A stretch of 27,772 nucleotides of DNA from Burkholderiaceae bacterium (GTDB taxonomy: Bacteria > Pseudomonadota > Gammaproteobacteria > Burkholderiales > Burkholderiaceae). The notes beneath the pieces are model-generated. The model did no database searches, was not told the DNA's origin, and was given only the letters and a program-made list of their open reading frames with translations. The stretch covers positions 1-27,772 of the forward strand of contig JASLEM010000056.1 of the NCBI GenBank assembly GCA_030151165.1. Reading direction: 5' to 3'. Positions within the stretch are counted from its first letter, which is position 1. Every line of letters begins with the position of its first letter. The translations under genes and the position numbers were made by a program. This document shows, piece after piece, positions 8,384 through 15,622 of the stretch.

Positions 8384-9385
8384 TCAATAGGTCGCGTAGA
8401 CCGTCTTCGTCCACGCGTTGTCCGCCACCAGCAGGCGCGTGAGGATGGCGCTGTTCATGTACTTGACGTCGTACAGGAACGCGGACGGAATGATCGCGGC
8501 CAGCGGCTCGGCCAGCCACGGGTCGACGCCGAGCAGTTCCGTCTGGACGTAGAACCACTGCTTGTCGAGGTCGGTCTGGTGGCCTGCGAAGTTGAAGTAT
8601 TCGCTCAGGTCCATGCCCGGCAGGGCGAGCGTCATCGCCGGCGCGTCGTCGCCCGTCTTCAGCTGGCGATTGGAGTTGGCGCGCAGCGCCCGGTCGACGT
8701 AGACACCGGTGTCCACCGGCTTCTTCGGCGTCCCGGTCTTGATCGTCTGCTGGCCGGTGCGTTCACGCAGCGCGGCTTTCGTCTCCAGCATCAGCATGCT
8801 CTGGCTCGCCGCCTTCTTGAGCATCTCCAGCGCGTTCGGCTTGTCGCGCAGGAAGCGGATCAGCGCGGCCGATTGCACGCAGGCGCAGATGAACGCCGCG
8901 CAGGTGATGCCGCGTTTCTCGCTGAGCGTCGCCTTCGCGTTCGCGCGGTTGGCCCACTTCAGCATGCGCACCAGCGCGGTGAAGTCGAACGCGATCTCGG
9001 CTTCGGTGCCCGTGGCCTTCATGCCGGCGAAGCGGTTGAGGGAGCCGGAGACCTTCTCCTCGAAGCCCGTGTGCTTGCCGTAGGGCGTCTTCTTCATCGT
9101 GGTGGCGAACGTCTTCGCGACCTTGGCGAGCTCGATCGCGAGGTCGCCGTCCACGGGCGGCCGCAGGTGCAGGAATCCGTGGTTGCCTTGCGCGTAGTCC
9201 TTGTACTTGTCGACCGTCGAGAACTCCACCTCGTCGCCCGCGTGCACGAAGCCGCGCCGCCCGGTCGGCGAATCGGTCTCGTCCAGGATCGTGGTCAGGT
9301 GGAGGAAACGGCTGGTCTGCGGGTAGTAGCAGATGACGATGTCGCCAGTCTGAAAGCCAGCGGCGGCGGTGCTCAGCGCGGTCAT
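8384..9385 (-). CDS. Conserved hypothetical protein, possible permuted papain-fold (NlpC/P60, YiiX-like) hydrolase
   Basis: The protein has 333 residues with no signal peptide. The ATG at 9385 follows an AAGGGA ribosome site, and the open frame upstream of it is not protein-like. Near the N terminus TGDIVICYYPQTSRFLHLTT has a GDI strand followed by His29. About 130 residues on, GITCAAFICACVQ contains Cys162. Order GDI, His, then Cys in a small-residue helix is what circularly permuted papain-like amidases (LRAT, YaeF/YiiX) show, with the Cys as nucleophile. That assignment rests on pattern alone. The C-terminal half (about 180-333) is not recognised; it ends in aromatic-rich LLVADNAWTKTVYATY. 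It diverges from the orphan ParA gene, so the two may share a regulatory region. A non-enzymatic role is possible. Confidence 0.7.
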   Translation of the reverse strand: MTALSTAAAGFQTGDIVICYYPQTSRFLHLTTILDETDSPTGRRGFVHAGDEVEFSTVDKYKDYAQGNHGFLHLRPPVDGDLAIELAKVAKTFATTMKKTPYGKHTGFEEKVSGSLNRFAGMKATGTEAEIAFDFTALVRMLKWANRANAKATLSEKRGITCAAFICACVQSAALIRFLRDKPNALEMLKKAASQSMLMLETKAALRERTGQQTIKTGTPKKPVDTGVYVDRALRANSNRQLKTGDDAPAMTLALPGMDLSEYFNFAGHQTDLDKQWFYVQTELLGVDPWLAEPLAAIIPSAFLYDVKYMNSAILTRLLVADNAWTKTVYATY

Positions 9386-9457
9386 GATGTCCCTTGCGTT
9401 TGTCGTGATGACGGCCAAGGATGCCGCGACATCGCCGGGCGTCAATCCTGCGCTCGT

Positions 9458-9471
9458 TACCCCAAGGGGTA
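9458..9471. promoter_or_regulatory. Inverted repeat TACCCCAAGGGGTA, candidate operator
   Basis: A perfect 6-bp inverted repeat with a 2-bp centre lies in the 226-bp gap between the divergent papain-like gene and parA. Its TACCCC/GGGGTA shape resembles G-tract operators of CsoR/FrmR-type repressors, but no such regulator is in the window. The function is unproven. Confidence 0.35.
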
Positions 9472-9611
9472 TCGTCCGCGCGTTTGCGGGTATTCCCTCG
9501 GCGCGTCGCCCGGGCCCGCTCGACGCACGCCTCCACAAATTCTTGCTGCGCTGCAGCAACCAGACGCTAGACTCACCGGCAATCCCGCAACGTTCCCCGA
9601 GGAAGCCGGCC

Positions 9612-10385
9612 ATGCGCACCGTCGTTTTCAACCAGAAGGGTGGCGTCGGCAAGTCCACCATCACCTGCAACCTCGCCGCGATCAGCGCGCACCAGGGGCT
9701 GCGCACGCTGGTGATCGACCTCGACCCGCAGGGCAACTCCACGCGCTACCTGCTCGGCGACTCGGCCGACGACGCCGAACCGCTGCCCACCGCCGCCGAC
9801 TTCTTCAACCAGACGCTCAAGTTCGTCGCCCGCACACGCGGCGCCGACGAGTTCATCGTCGAGACGCCGTTCGAGCACCTGCACCTGATGCCGTCGTCGC
9901 CCGAGCTGGAGGAGATCCACGCCAAGCTCGAGTCGCGCTACAAGATCTACAAGCTGCGCGACGCGCTCGCCGAGATCGCCGGCGACTACGACCGCGTCTA
10001 CATCGACACCCCGCCCGCGATGAACTTCTACACGCGCTCGGCGCTCATCGCGGCCGAGGGCTGCCTGATCCCCTTCGACTGCGACGACTTCTCGCGCCGC
10101 GCGCTCTACGCGCTGCTGGACAACGTCAAGGAGATCCAGGCCGACCACAACCGCGACCTCGCGGTGCAGGGCATCGTCGTCAACCAGTTCCAGCCGCGCG
10201 CCAACCTGCCGCAGCGGCTCGTGCAGGAGCTGGTCGACGAAGGCCTGCCGGTGCTCGAGCCCTACCTCTCGAGCTCGGTGAAGATCAAGGAATCGCACCA
10301 GCTCGCGCGCCCGATGATCCACCTCGAGCCGCGCCACAAGCTGACGCTGGAGATGGTGGCGCTGCACGACGCGCTGCAGGGCTGA
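9612..10385 (+). CDS. Orphan ParA/MinD-family ATPase
   Basis: This 257-residue cytosolic ATPase begins MRTVVFNQKGGVGKST, with the deviant Walker A motif of the ParA family at residues 9-16. Walker A' is LVIDLDPQGNST and Walker B is VYIDTPPAMNFYT. The ATG at 9612 follows a GAGGAAG ribosome site and puts the motif at the expected position; the open frame upstream is non-coding. ParA proteins dimerise with ATP, bind DNA or a surface, and move or position cargo (plasmids, chromosome origins, chemoreceptor arrays). There is no N-terminal DNA-binding domain, so it is not a type Ia plasmid partition protein. No parB, replication gene or parS-like repeat is beside it, so the cargo is unknown. A terminator follows the gene. 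Confidence 0.93.
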   Translation: MRTVVFNQKGGVGKSTITCNLAAISAHQGLRTLVIDLDPQGNSTRYLLGDSADDAEPLPTAADFFNQTLKFVARTRGADEFIVETPFEHLHLMPSSPELEEIHAKLESRYKIYKLRDALAEIAGDYDRVYIDTPPAMNFYTRSALIAAEGCLIPFDCDDFSRRALYALLDNVKEIQADHNRDLAVQGIVVNQFQPRANLPQRLVQELVDEGLPVLEPYLSSSVKIKESHQLARPMIHLEPRHKLTLEMVALHDALQG

Positions 10386-10417
10386 GCGCCCGCGGCGCCG
10401 CGCGCCGCCGCAACTAA

Positions 10418-10445
10418 AAAGGCCTCGACGTCCGCCGAGGCCTTT
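10418..10445. terminator. Intrinsic terminator between convergent parA-like and FKBP genes
   Basis: A perfect 10-bp stem (AAAGGCCTCG with CGAGGCCTTT) closes an 8-base loop. On the minus strand it is followed by a run of five T, so it best terminates the FKBP transcript. On the plus strand only three T follow, though it may also stop parA transcription. Confidence 0.88.
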
Positions 10446-10466
10446 CGCAGTCCGGGCGAGCGCCGA

Positions 10467-10913
10467 TTACTTGCCGTTGATCGCGACGAGCTCGACCTCG
10501 AACACCAGCGTCGCGTTCGGCGGGATCACGCCGCCGGCGCCGTTGGGGCCGTAGGCGATGGCGGACGGGCAGGTCAGCTTGGCCTTGCCGCCGACCTTCA
10601 TCTTCTGCACGCCTTCCGTCCAGCACGGGATCACGCGGTTCAGCGGGAACGAGATCGGGCCGCCGTGGCTGGCCGAGGCGTCGAACTCCTTGCCGTCGAC
10701 GAAGGTGCCGCGGTAGTTGGCCTTGACGACGTCGGTCGCGGCCGGGCTCGGGCCGGTGCCGTCCTTGATCGAGCGGTAGACGAGGCCGCTGGGCGTCACG
10801 GTCGCGCCGGCTTCCTTGGCGGCGGCGGCGAGGGCGGCGGCGTCGTCGGCGTGGGCCATCGAGGCGAAGCCGGCGATCAGCGCGGCGGCGAGCAGGGCGG
10901 GACGGGAAATCAT
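10467..10913 (-). CDS. Secreted FKBP-type peptidyl-prolyl cis-trans isomerase
   Basis: The 148-residue precursor starts with a signal peptide (MISRPALLAAALIAGFASMAHA) and a likely cleavage after AHA, so the mature protein is periplasmic. A short helical stretch follows, then one FKBP domain from about residue 40. The domain shows VKANYRGTFVDGKEFDAS, VIPCWTEGVQKMKVGGKAKLT and the ending IPPNATLVFEVELVAI. These carry the usual aromatic and Asp residues of the proline-binding pocket. It should speed proline isomerisation during folding of exported proteins, much like a short FkpA. The ATG at 10913 is preferred because GGAGATGA lies just upstream and the signal peptide begins there. Two Cys in the domain (PCW and TCPS) are common in proteobacterial relatives. 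Confidence 0.94.
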   Translation of the reverse strand: MISRPALLAAALIAGFASMAHADDAAALAAAAKEAGATVTPSGLVYRSIKDGTGPSPAATDVVKANYRGTFVDGKEFDASASHGGPISFPLNRVIPCWTEGVQKMKVGGKAKLTCPSAIAYGPNGAGGVIPPNATLVFEVELVAINGK

Positions 10914-10976
10914 CGGGTCATCTCCGGGATGGATTTGGAAAGCGCGAATCATAGACGCGGCGGCCCGGCGCGCCGT

Positions 10977-11513
10977 TCAGCCGCCGTCCGCCGCGCCGAC
11001 GGCCCGCGCCATCACCGGGTCGGCGTAGATCAGCCCGCCGAACTCGAACTCGTGCGTGCCGACCTGCCGGAAGCCCCAGGCCTCGTAGAACGCGACCGCG
11101 CGCACGTTGCGGTCGTAGACGCCCAGCCAGACCGTGCGCCCGCCGAGCTCGACCACCGTGGCGAGCGCGCGCCGCATCAGCGCGGCGCCGATGCCGCGCC
11201 CCTGCGCCGACGCGAGCAGGTACAGCCTCGACAGCTCCACCGCCTCGCGATCCTCGACGCAGGCCGCGACCTGCGCGCGCCGCACGTGCGCATAGCCGGC
11301 GTCGGCACCGTCCACGCTCGCGATCAGCGTGCGCGACCGCGGCGTCGCGAGCCAGCCCGCGATCTTCGCGGGCGTGAAGTGCGCCTCGGCGTACTCGTCG
11401 ACCTCGCCCGGATCGCTGATCGGGTAGTAGGTGTCGCGGAACGTGCGCGCGCCCATCGCGCAGAGCGTGTCGATGTCGGCGGTGGTGGCGATGCGGATCT
11501 GGAGCGAGGACAA
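10977..11513 (-). CDS. GNAT-family N-acetyltransferase
   Basis: The protein has 178 residues, a normal GNAT length. It begins with the first strand LQIRIATTADIDTLCAMG and has AVELSRLYLLASAQGRGIGAALM, where QGRGIG is the acetyl-CoA pyrophosphate-binding motif A. Motif B follows in WLGVYDRNVRAVAFYEAWGFR. It should transfer an acetyl group to an amine or protein N terminus; the substrate is unknown. The likely start is a TTG at 11513, preceded by AGGA seven bases away. The first internal ATG (MGARTF) would remove the first strand. The frame stays open far upstream but without protein character. The stop is near the FKBP start (about 63 bp), so the two may be co-transcribed. Confidence 0.88.
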   Translation of the reverse strand: MSSLQIRIATTADIDTLCAMGARTFRDTYYPISDPGEVDEYAEAHFTPAKIAGWLATPRSRTLIASVDGADAGYAHVRRAQVAACVEDREAVELSRLYLLASAQGRGIGAALMRRALATVVELGGRTVWLGVYDRNVRAVAFYEAWGFRQVGTHEFEFGGLIYADPVMARAVGAADGG

Positions 11514-11777
11514 GCGGGTTCCTGTTCGGTTCGGGACGCGGGGGAACGCTACTTTAGCGAGCGCGGCCGGCCGGGCGCGCGTCACGTTGTCCGCACGGCC
11601 TGTAGGACGCGCGCTGACACGCCGCCGTCGCGCGCGCCGACACCGCGTCGGCCATCCGGCCGAGCCCGCGTAGAGAAATCGGCTGATGCCGCGATCGCGA
11701 AGCCGCGCGCACACTGGTTTTACCCTGATGCCCATCCGGGCGCCCGACGTCCTCACCCCGCACCACCCGAGGCCACC
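11514..11777. other. Intergenic region, no gene seen
   Basis: These 264 bp separate the divergent GNAT gene and the 75-residue gene. Both promoters must lie here. A patch of lower GC (about 11700-11730, with GGTTTTACCCTGAT) is the best promoter candidate for the rightward gene. No repeat or RNA gene was found. Confidence 0.4.
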
Positions 11778-12005
11778 ATGACCCCCAGCCCGCTCGCCGC
11801 CGCAGAATCGATCGCTCGCTACGAACTGCGCTTCCAGTCGCTGTTCCACAGCGGCCGCGGGCTTACCTTTCCGTGCGACCGGCTCGGCCAGGTGCAGTGG
11901 GACGCGATGACCGAAGGCGCCCGCGCCAGCTTCGTGCGCGCCCAGCAGAACGTCGGCCGCGAGTTCGCGTCGCCGGCGGTGCAGTTGAGCGACAACCTGC
12001 ACTGA
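11778..12005 (+). CDS. Small conserved hypothetical protein (75 aa)
   Basis: A short soluble protein of 75 residues with an acceptable ribosome site (CGAGG) eight bases before the ATG. The core ARYELRFQSLFHSGRGLTFPCD and the later RAQQNVGREFASPAV match, from memory, a small family that is common in Burkholderiales and has no assigned function. It has one Cys, no signal peptide and no membrane segment. It stands alone between a leftward acetyltransferase and the leftward small membrane gene. Codon use matches the rest of the window, which supports real coding. I do not assign a role. Confidence 0.8.
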   Translation: MTPSPLAAAESIARYELRFQSLFHSGRGLTFPCDRLGQVQWDAMTEGARASFVRAQQNVGREFASPAVQLSDNLH

Positions 12006-12032
12006 CCGGCCTGCGCCTCCGCCGTCCGGCGT

Positions 12033-12140
12033 TCAGCCGCCGAACCGGCGCAGCAGCGTCGTGTAGACCACGATCACCACGACGGCGATGGCCAGCGGCT
12101 GCGACCATCCGCGGCGCGGATAGTCACCGCCCCAACGCTC
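12033..12140 (-). pseudogene. In-frame 3' continuation of the small membrane gene after an amber codon
   Basis: Directly after the TAG at 12141-12143 the same frame runs on for 35 codons to a TGA. It encodes ERWGGDYPRRGWSQPLAIAV and then a hydrophobic run ending VVYTTLLRRFGG. That is a basic loop plus one transmembrane helix, a natural end for the upstream membrane protein. It has no start codon or ribosome site of its own, so it looks like the cut-off tail of the gene. Confidence 0.6.
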
Positions 12141-12494
12141 CTAGACCAGGCGTGCCTGCCCGCGGGCGCTCGCGAAGTACCAGGCCAGCAGCATCGGCAG
12201 CGTGCCCCACTGCACGAGCGCGGTGAGCGTGGCGCCCGGAGCGATCGCCATCGTCAGCAGTCCGGCGAGTTCGACGAGCGCCGAGGCGATCGTCCATCGC
12301 CGCGCCGATGTCGCCTTCGCTGCATCGTCGAGGGCCTCCCAGTTCTTCATGTGCAGGTAAGCGCCGAAGATCGGCGTGAACAGCAGCGACCAGTTGGCCG
12401 CGGCGTTCGGGTTCCACAAGGCGGGCGCGCCCGCCGCCGCACGGCTGTCGCCGACCTCGGTCTTCGGCGGCGCGTAGCGATTCGTCGTCTCCAT
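12141..12494 (-). CDS. Small membrane protein, probably truncated by an amber stop
   Basis: The 117-residue product starts METTNRYAPPKTEVGD, a Pro-rich opening common to a family of small inner-membrane proteins. Then comes LWNPNAAANWSLLFTPIFGA, followed by two hydrophobic stretches (about residues 68-84 and 88-108). I recall similar proteins in Burkholderiales and Xanthomonadales but know no function. The stop is TAG, one base change from CAG or AAG. The frame continues after it with 35 codons that encode another transmembrane helix. The gene is therefore probably a shortened version of a roughly 153-residue protein. It diverges from the aminotransferase gene, with a palindrome in the gap. 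Confidence 0.75.
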   Translation of the reverse strand: METTNRYAPPKTEVGDSRAAAGAPALWNPNAAANWSLLFTPIFGAYLHMKNWEALDDAAKATSARRWTIASALVELAGLLTMAIAPGATLTALVQWGTLPMLLAWYFASARGQARLV

Positions 12495-12550
12495 GATCCT
12501 GGCCTCCCTCGCGGACCCGAGCTGTATTGCCCGGTCATGCGCCGCAAGGG

Positions 12551-12566
12551 ATTGTCACGCGACAAT
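12551..12566. promoter_or_regulatory. Palindrome ATTGTCACGCGACAAT in divergent promoter region
   Basis: A perfect 6-bp inverted repeat around four bases lies in the 104-bp gap between the small membrane gene and the aminotransferase gene, 33 bp from the aminotransferase start. It could be a dimeric regulator site overlapping the promoter. No regulator gene is adjacent. Confidence 0.4.
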
Positions 12567-12598
12567 GGCGCGGTTCGTCGCACACAGGAGGCCGGTTG

Positions 12599-13822
12599 GT
12601 GAATTCCCCGATGAGGTTCGGCCGCTCGATGCTCCGCCACTGGTGGCTGGACCCCGCGATCACCTACCTCAACCACGGTACCGTCGGCGCGACGCCGCGC
12701 GTCGTGCTCGAGGCGCAGCAGGCCTGGCAACGCCGCATCGAGGCGCAGCCGGCGCGCTTCCTGTTCCGCGAGGCGCTGCACTGGAACGAGGGCGACGCCG
12801 ACGCCGCCGGCGGCGCGCGCCCGCTGATTCGATCCGTCGCGGACGAGGTCGGCGCGTTCCTCGGCGCGCGGGGCGACGACCTCGTCTTCACCGACAACGC
12901 GAGCACCGGCATCAACGCGGTGCTGCGCTCGCTGGGCCTGCGCGAGGGCGACGAGATCCTGCTCCTCGACCAGGCCTACGGCGCGGTCGCGAAGGCGGCC
13001 GGCTTCGTCGCGCGGCACGCGGGCGCGCGCGTCGTCACCGTGGCGCTCCCGTTCCCGGTCGAGGGCGAGTTGGCCGACGTGACCGCGGCGTACGCCGATG
13101 CCGTCGAGCGCGCGATCACGCCGCGCACGCGCCTCGCCATCGTCGACCATGTCGCCTCCGACACCGCGCTCGTCCTGCCCGTCGCCGCGATCACCGCGCG
13201 TTGCCGCGCGCGCGGCGTGCCCGTGCTCGTCGACGGCGCGCACGCGCCCGGCGCCCTCGCGCTCGACATCCCCGCGATCGGCGCCGACTGGGTCGTCGGC
13301 AACCTGCACAAATGGGCCTTCGTGCCGCGCGCCTGCGCCGTGCTCTGGGCCGCGCCCGAACGCCAGGCCGCGCTGCATCCGCCGACGATCTCGTGGGGGC
13401 TCGACGCCGGCATGACGGCCGAGTTCGACTGGGCCGGCACGCGCGACCCGTCCGCGCTGCTCGCCGCGCCCGCCGCGCTGGCCTTCATGCGCGACACCCT
13501 CGGCGTCGACGCCATGCGCACCTGGAACCACGACCTCGTCTGGCGCATGGCGCACGAACTCTCCGCGCGCTGGGGGCGCCATTGGGCCGTGCCCGAGGCC
13601 ATGGTCGGCTGCATGGCCAGCATCCCGCTGCCCGCGCGCCTCGACGCCCTCGGCCCCGACGCGATGCCGCGCCTGAAGTCCTGGCTGCTGCGCGAGCGCG
13701 CCATCGAGGCCCAGGTGCTCGCGATCCAGGGACGCGCCCACGTGCGGCTGGCCGCGCAGGTCTACAACGACGAGAGGGACTACGAGCGCCTCGCCGACGC
13801 CATCGACCAGTGGCCCGAGTGA
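12599..13822 (+). CDS. Class-V PLP-dependent aminotransferase-fold enzyme (isopenicillin N epimerase-like)
   Basis: The protein has 407 residues. The opening WWLDPAITYLNHGTVGATPR is the hallmark of the CefD/isopenicillin-N-epimerase-like branch of class-V aminotransferases. FTDNASTGINAVLRSL binds the cofactor phosphate, VLVDGAHAPGAL carries the Asp that pairs with the PLP ring, and NLHKWAF carries the Lys that holds PLP. The fold supports racemisation, desulfuration or C-S/C-N lyase chemistry on an amino acid. True cephalosporin chemistry is unlikely without other beta-lactam genes. I chose GTG at 12599 because AGGAGG ends seven bases before it; the in-frame ATG at 12611 is too far from that site. 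It stands alone, followed by a 624-bp non-coding gap. The substrate is unknown. Confidence 0.88.
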   Translation: MNSPMRFGRSMLRHWWLDPAITYLNHGTVGATPRVVLEAQQAWQRRIEAQPARFLFREALHWNEGDADAAGGARPLIRSVADEVGAFLGARGDDLVFTDNASTGINAVLRSLGLREGDEILLLDQAYGAVAKAAGFVARHAGARVVTVALPFPVEGELADVTAAYADAVERAITPRTRLAIVDHVASDTALVLPVAAITARCRARGVPVLVDGAHAPGALALDIPAIGADWVVGNLHKWAFVPRACAVLWAAPERQAALHPPTISWGLDAGMTAEFDWAGTRDPSALLAAPAALAFMRDTLGVDAMRTWNHDLVWRMAHELSARWGRHWAVPEAMVGCMASIPLPARLDALGPDAMPRLKSWLLRERAIEAQVLAIQGRAHVRLAAQVYNDERDYERLADAIDQWPE

Positions 13823-13894
13823 GCGGATGGCGCGGCGGTCGACACGGTCGGCGCCTCTTCGGACTCGGCGAGCCGGCCTGAATCGGACGACGTT

Positions 13895-14230
13895 CGCGCG
13901 CCGCCACGCGCCCGCCGAGCTCCGACACCCGCTGCCCCGCTTCCACGATCCGCTGGCCGACTTCCGGCACCCGTCGTCCGACTTCCCGCAGCCGCCGGCC
14001 GACGCCGGATGCCCGGCATTCGAGTTCCAACACCCGTCGCCGCAGAAATTTTCTCCGGCTGCGCACTTGACAGGTGCGGCGTTGCTGAAAATTTGAGCAT
14101 CGATCCCTTCCAGAACGCCGGCGCCGGAGCTCGGAACTCCGGCGATGCTGAAAATTTGAGCCATGCCGCACGTCGGAAGTGCGGCGCCGGGGAGTTTTTC
14201 CGCGTCGACGGACCTTTTTTCTCCATCGAC
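13895..14230. repeat. Degenerate 21-bp minisatellite, at least 16 units
   Basis: Read on the minus strand from 14230 to 13895, the sequence divides without gaps into sixteen 21-bp units. Most begin G-x-C-G-x-C-G-G, and many carry GGAA-x-TCG near their end. Two units (14147-14167 and 14084-14104) share an identical AT-rich half, AAATTTTCAGC. Neighbouring units form hairpins with 7-base loops (14122-14144 with an 8-bp stem, 14165-14185 with a 7-bp stem). Since 21 is a multiple of three, every frame shows a seven-residue pattern, but no frame has a sensible start and end. The remaining parts of the 624-bp gap (13823-13894 and 14231-14446) show no gene; one or two further weak units may continue to about 14251. 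Confidence 0.8.
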
Positions 14231-14446
14231 GGGCTTCCGAGCTGGATCGCCGGCGATATCCCGAGGCCCGGCCGGCACCTGGACGACGCGACCGGGCTCC
14301 TGGACTGCAGCGGCGGCGCCGTCGCCCCGCGCGCCGCGTTCGGCCGATGCGGGCGCGACCGCGCGGCGCTCGACGTCGCGTTCCGCGCGTGCGACCGCGG
14401 TCGCCGAAGCCGCCTCCCGGCCGCGGCGGGGAGGGCGCCCGCAAAC

Positions 14447-15592
14447 ATGGTCCAATCGCCCGATCCGATGACCTCGACCCCCGCGCCCGATTCCCGCCCC
14501 GCCGGCACCCCGACGCCCGGCCTGCTCCTGCTCGCGCCGATGGAAGGCCTGCTCGACCACCCGCTGCGCGAAGTGCTGACCGCCGTCGGCGGCATCGACC
14601 GCTGCGTCTCCGAGTTCATCCGCATCACCGACATGCTGATGCCCGACCGCGTCTTCACGCGCATCGTGCCCGAGCTGCTGCAGGGCGGGCGCACGCTCGC
14701 CGGCGTACCGGTGCGGCCGCAGCTGCTCGGCTCCGACCCCGCCTGCCTCGCCGACAACGCCGCCGCGCTCGCCGCCTTCGCGCCCGACGGCATCGACCTC
14801 AACTTCGGCTGCCCCGCCAAGGTCGTCAACCGGCATGGCGGTGGCGCGTCGCTGCTGCAGGATCCCGAGCTGCTCGCGCGCATCGTCGCGGCCGTGCGCC
14901 GCGCCGTGCCCGCCGGGCTGCCCGTTTCCGCCAAGATGCGGCTGGGCGTCGAGGACGCCTCGCGCGCCGTCGAATGCGCGCAGGCGCTCGCCGGCGCCGG
15001 CGCCAGCGAGCTCGTCGTCCACGCGCGCACCAAGGCCGACGGCTACCGCCCGCCCGCCTACTGGGAGCGCGTGCCCGCGATCCGCGAGGCCGTCGCCGTG
15101 CCCGTCGTCGCCAACGGCGAGATCTGGACGCCCGCCGACGCCCAGCGCTGCCGCCGCGTCACCGGCTGCGACGGCCTCATGCTCGGCCGCGGCATGGTCT
15201 GCGACCCCGGCCTCGCGCTCGCCATCCGCGCCGCGCGCCGCGACGGCTCCGCGGACGCCGCGTCCTTCGACATCCCGGCCCACGCGCGCGAGGCCGTCGT
15301 CGACGGACACGGCCACGTCAAGGCCTCCGCCGGCGGCCCGCACTCGCCCGCGGCCTACGGCCCGCCGCCCGTCGTCGCGTGGGACGACCTGCTGCCGCTC
15401 GTCGCCGACTTCTGGCGCCGCGTCAGCGCGCGCGTCGAGCCGCGCCACCGCGCCGGCCGCCTCAAGCAGTGGCTCAACCTGCTGCGCCGCCGCTACCCCG
15501 AGGCGCAGCGCGCGTACGACGAGCTGCGCCTCGTCAATGACCCCGCCGCGCTCGCCGCCGCGATGTTTGCTACCGTTGCCCAACCGGCCTGA
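14447..15592 (+). CDS. dusC: tRNA-dihydrouridine(16) synthase DusC
   Basis: This FMN- and NADPH-dependent TIM-barrel enzyme reduces uridine in the D-loop of tRNA. The 381-residue protein shows [19 protein letters not shown] at the start of the barrel, then [20 protein letters not shown] with the catalytic Cys at about residue 122. Later parts include [30 protein letters not shown] and VVANGEIW, and [12 protein letters not shown] binds the flavin phosphate. The HxRT-KxxGY-PPAYWE form fits the DusC subgroup. About 30 extra residues lie near the end of the barrel (around 275-305), rich in Gly, Pro and Ala. The start is uncertain: ATG 14447 has GGAGG 12 bases upstream, and ATG 14468 is an alternative with no ribosome site. 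It probably leads a transcript with the glyoxalase genes. Confidence 0.92.
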   Translation: MVQSPDPMTSTPAPDSRPAGTPTPGLLLLAPMEGLLDHPLREVLTAVGGIDRCVSEFIRITDMLMPDRVFTRIVPELLQGGRTLAGVPVRPQLLGSDPACLADNAAALAAFAPDGIDLNFGCPAKVVNRHGGGASLLQDPELLARIVAAVRRAVPAGLPVSAKMRLGVEDASRAVECAQALAGAGASELVVHARTKADGYRPPAYWERVPAIREAVAVPVVANGEIWTPADAQRCRRVTGCDGLMLGRGMVCDPGLALAIRAARRDGSADAASFDIPAHAREAVVDGHGHVKASAGGPHSPAAYGPPPVVAWDDLLPLVADFWRRVSARVEPRHRAGRLKQWLNLLRRRYPEAQRAYDELRLVNDPAALAAAMFATVAQPA

Positions 15593-15622
15593 ACCGCAGG
15601 CCCCGCACCGAGACACGACCCC

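Noticed and set aside
9612..10385. Plasmid partition locus
   Set aside because: There is no ParB, replication initiator or iteron origin, the ParA lacks a DNA-binding N terminus, and surrounding genes (glnS, dusC) are chromosomal.
12611..13822. ATG at 12611 as aminotransferase start
   Set aside because: The strong AGGAGG at 12586-12591 is 19 bases from it but only seven from the in-frame GTG at 12599.
13485..14164. Coiled-coil protein encoded by the 21-bp repeat on the minus strand
   Set aside because: Seven-residue patterns such as RRLREVG appear in all frames because the period is a multiple of three. The frame runs on antisense into the aminotransferase gene without a sensible end.
13895..14230. 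CRISPR array
   Set aside because: Units are contiguous and degenerate at 21 bp with no unique spacers, and no cas gene is present.
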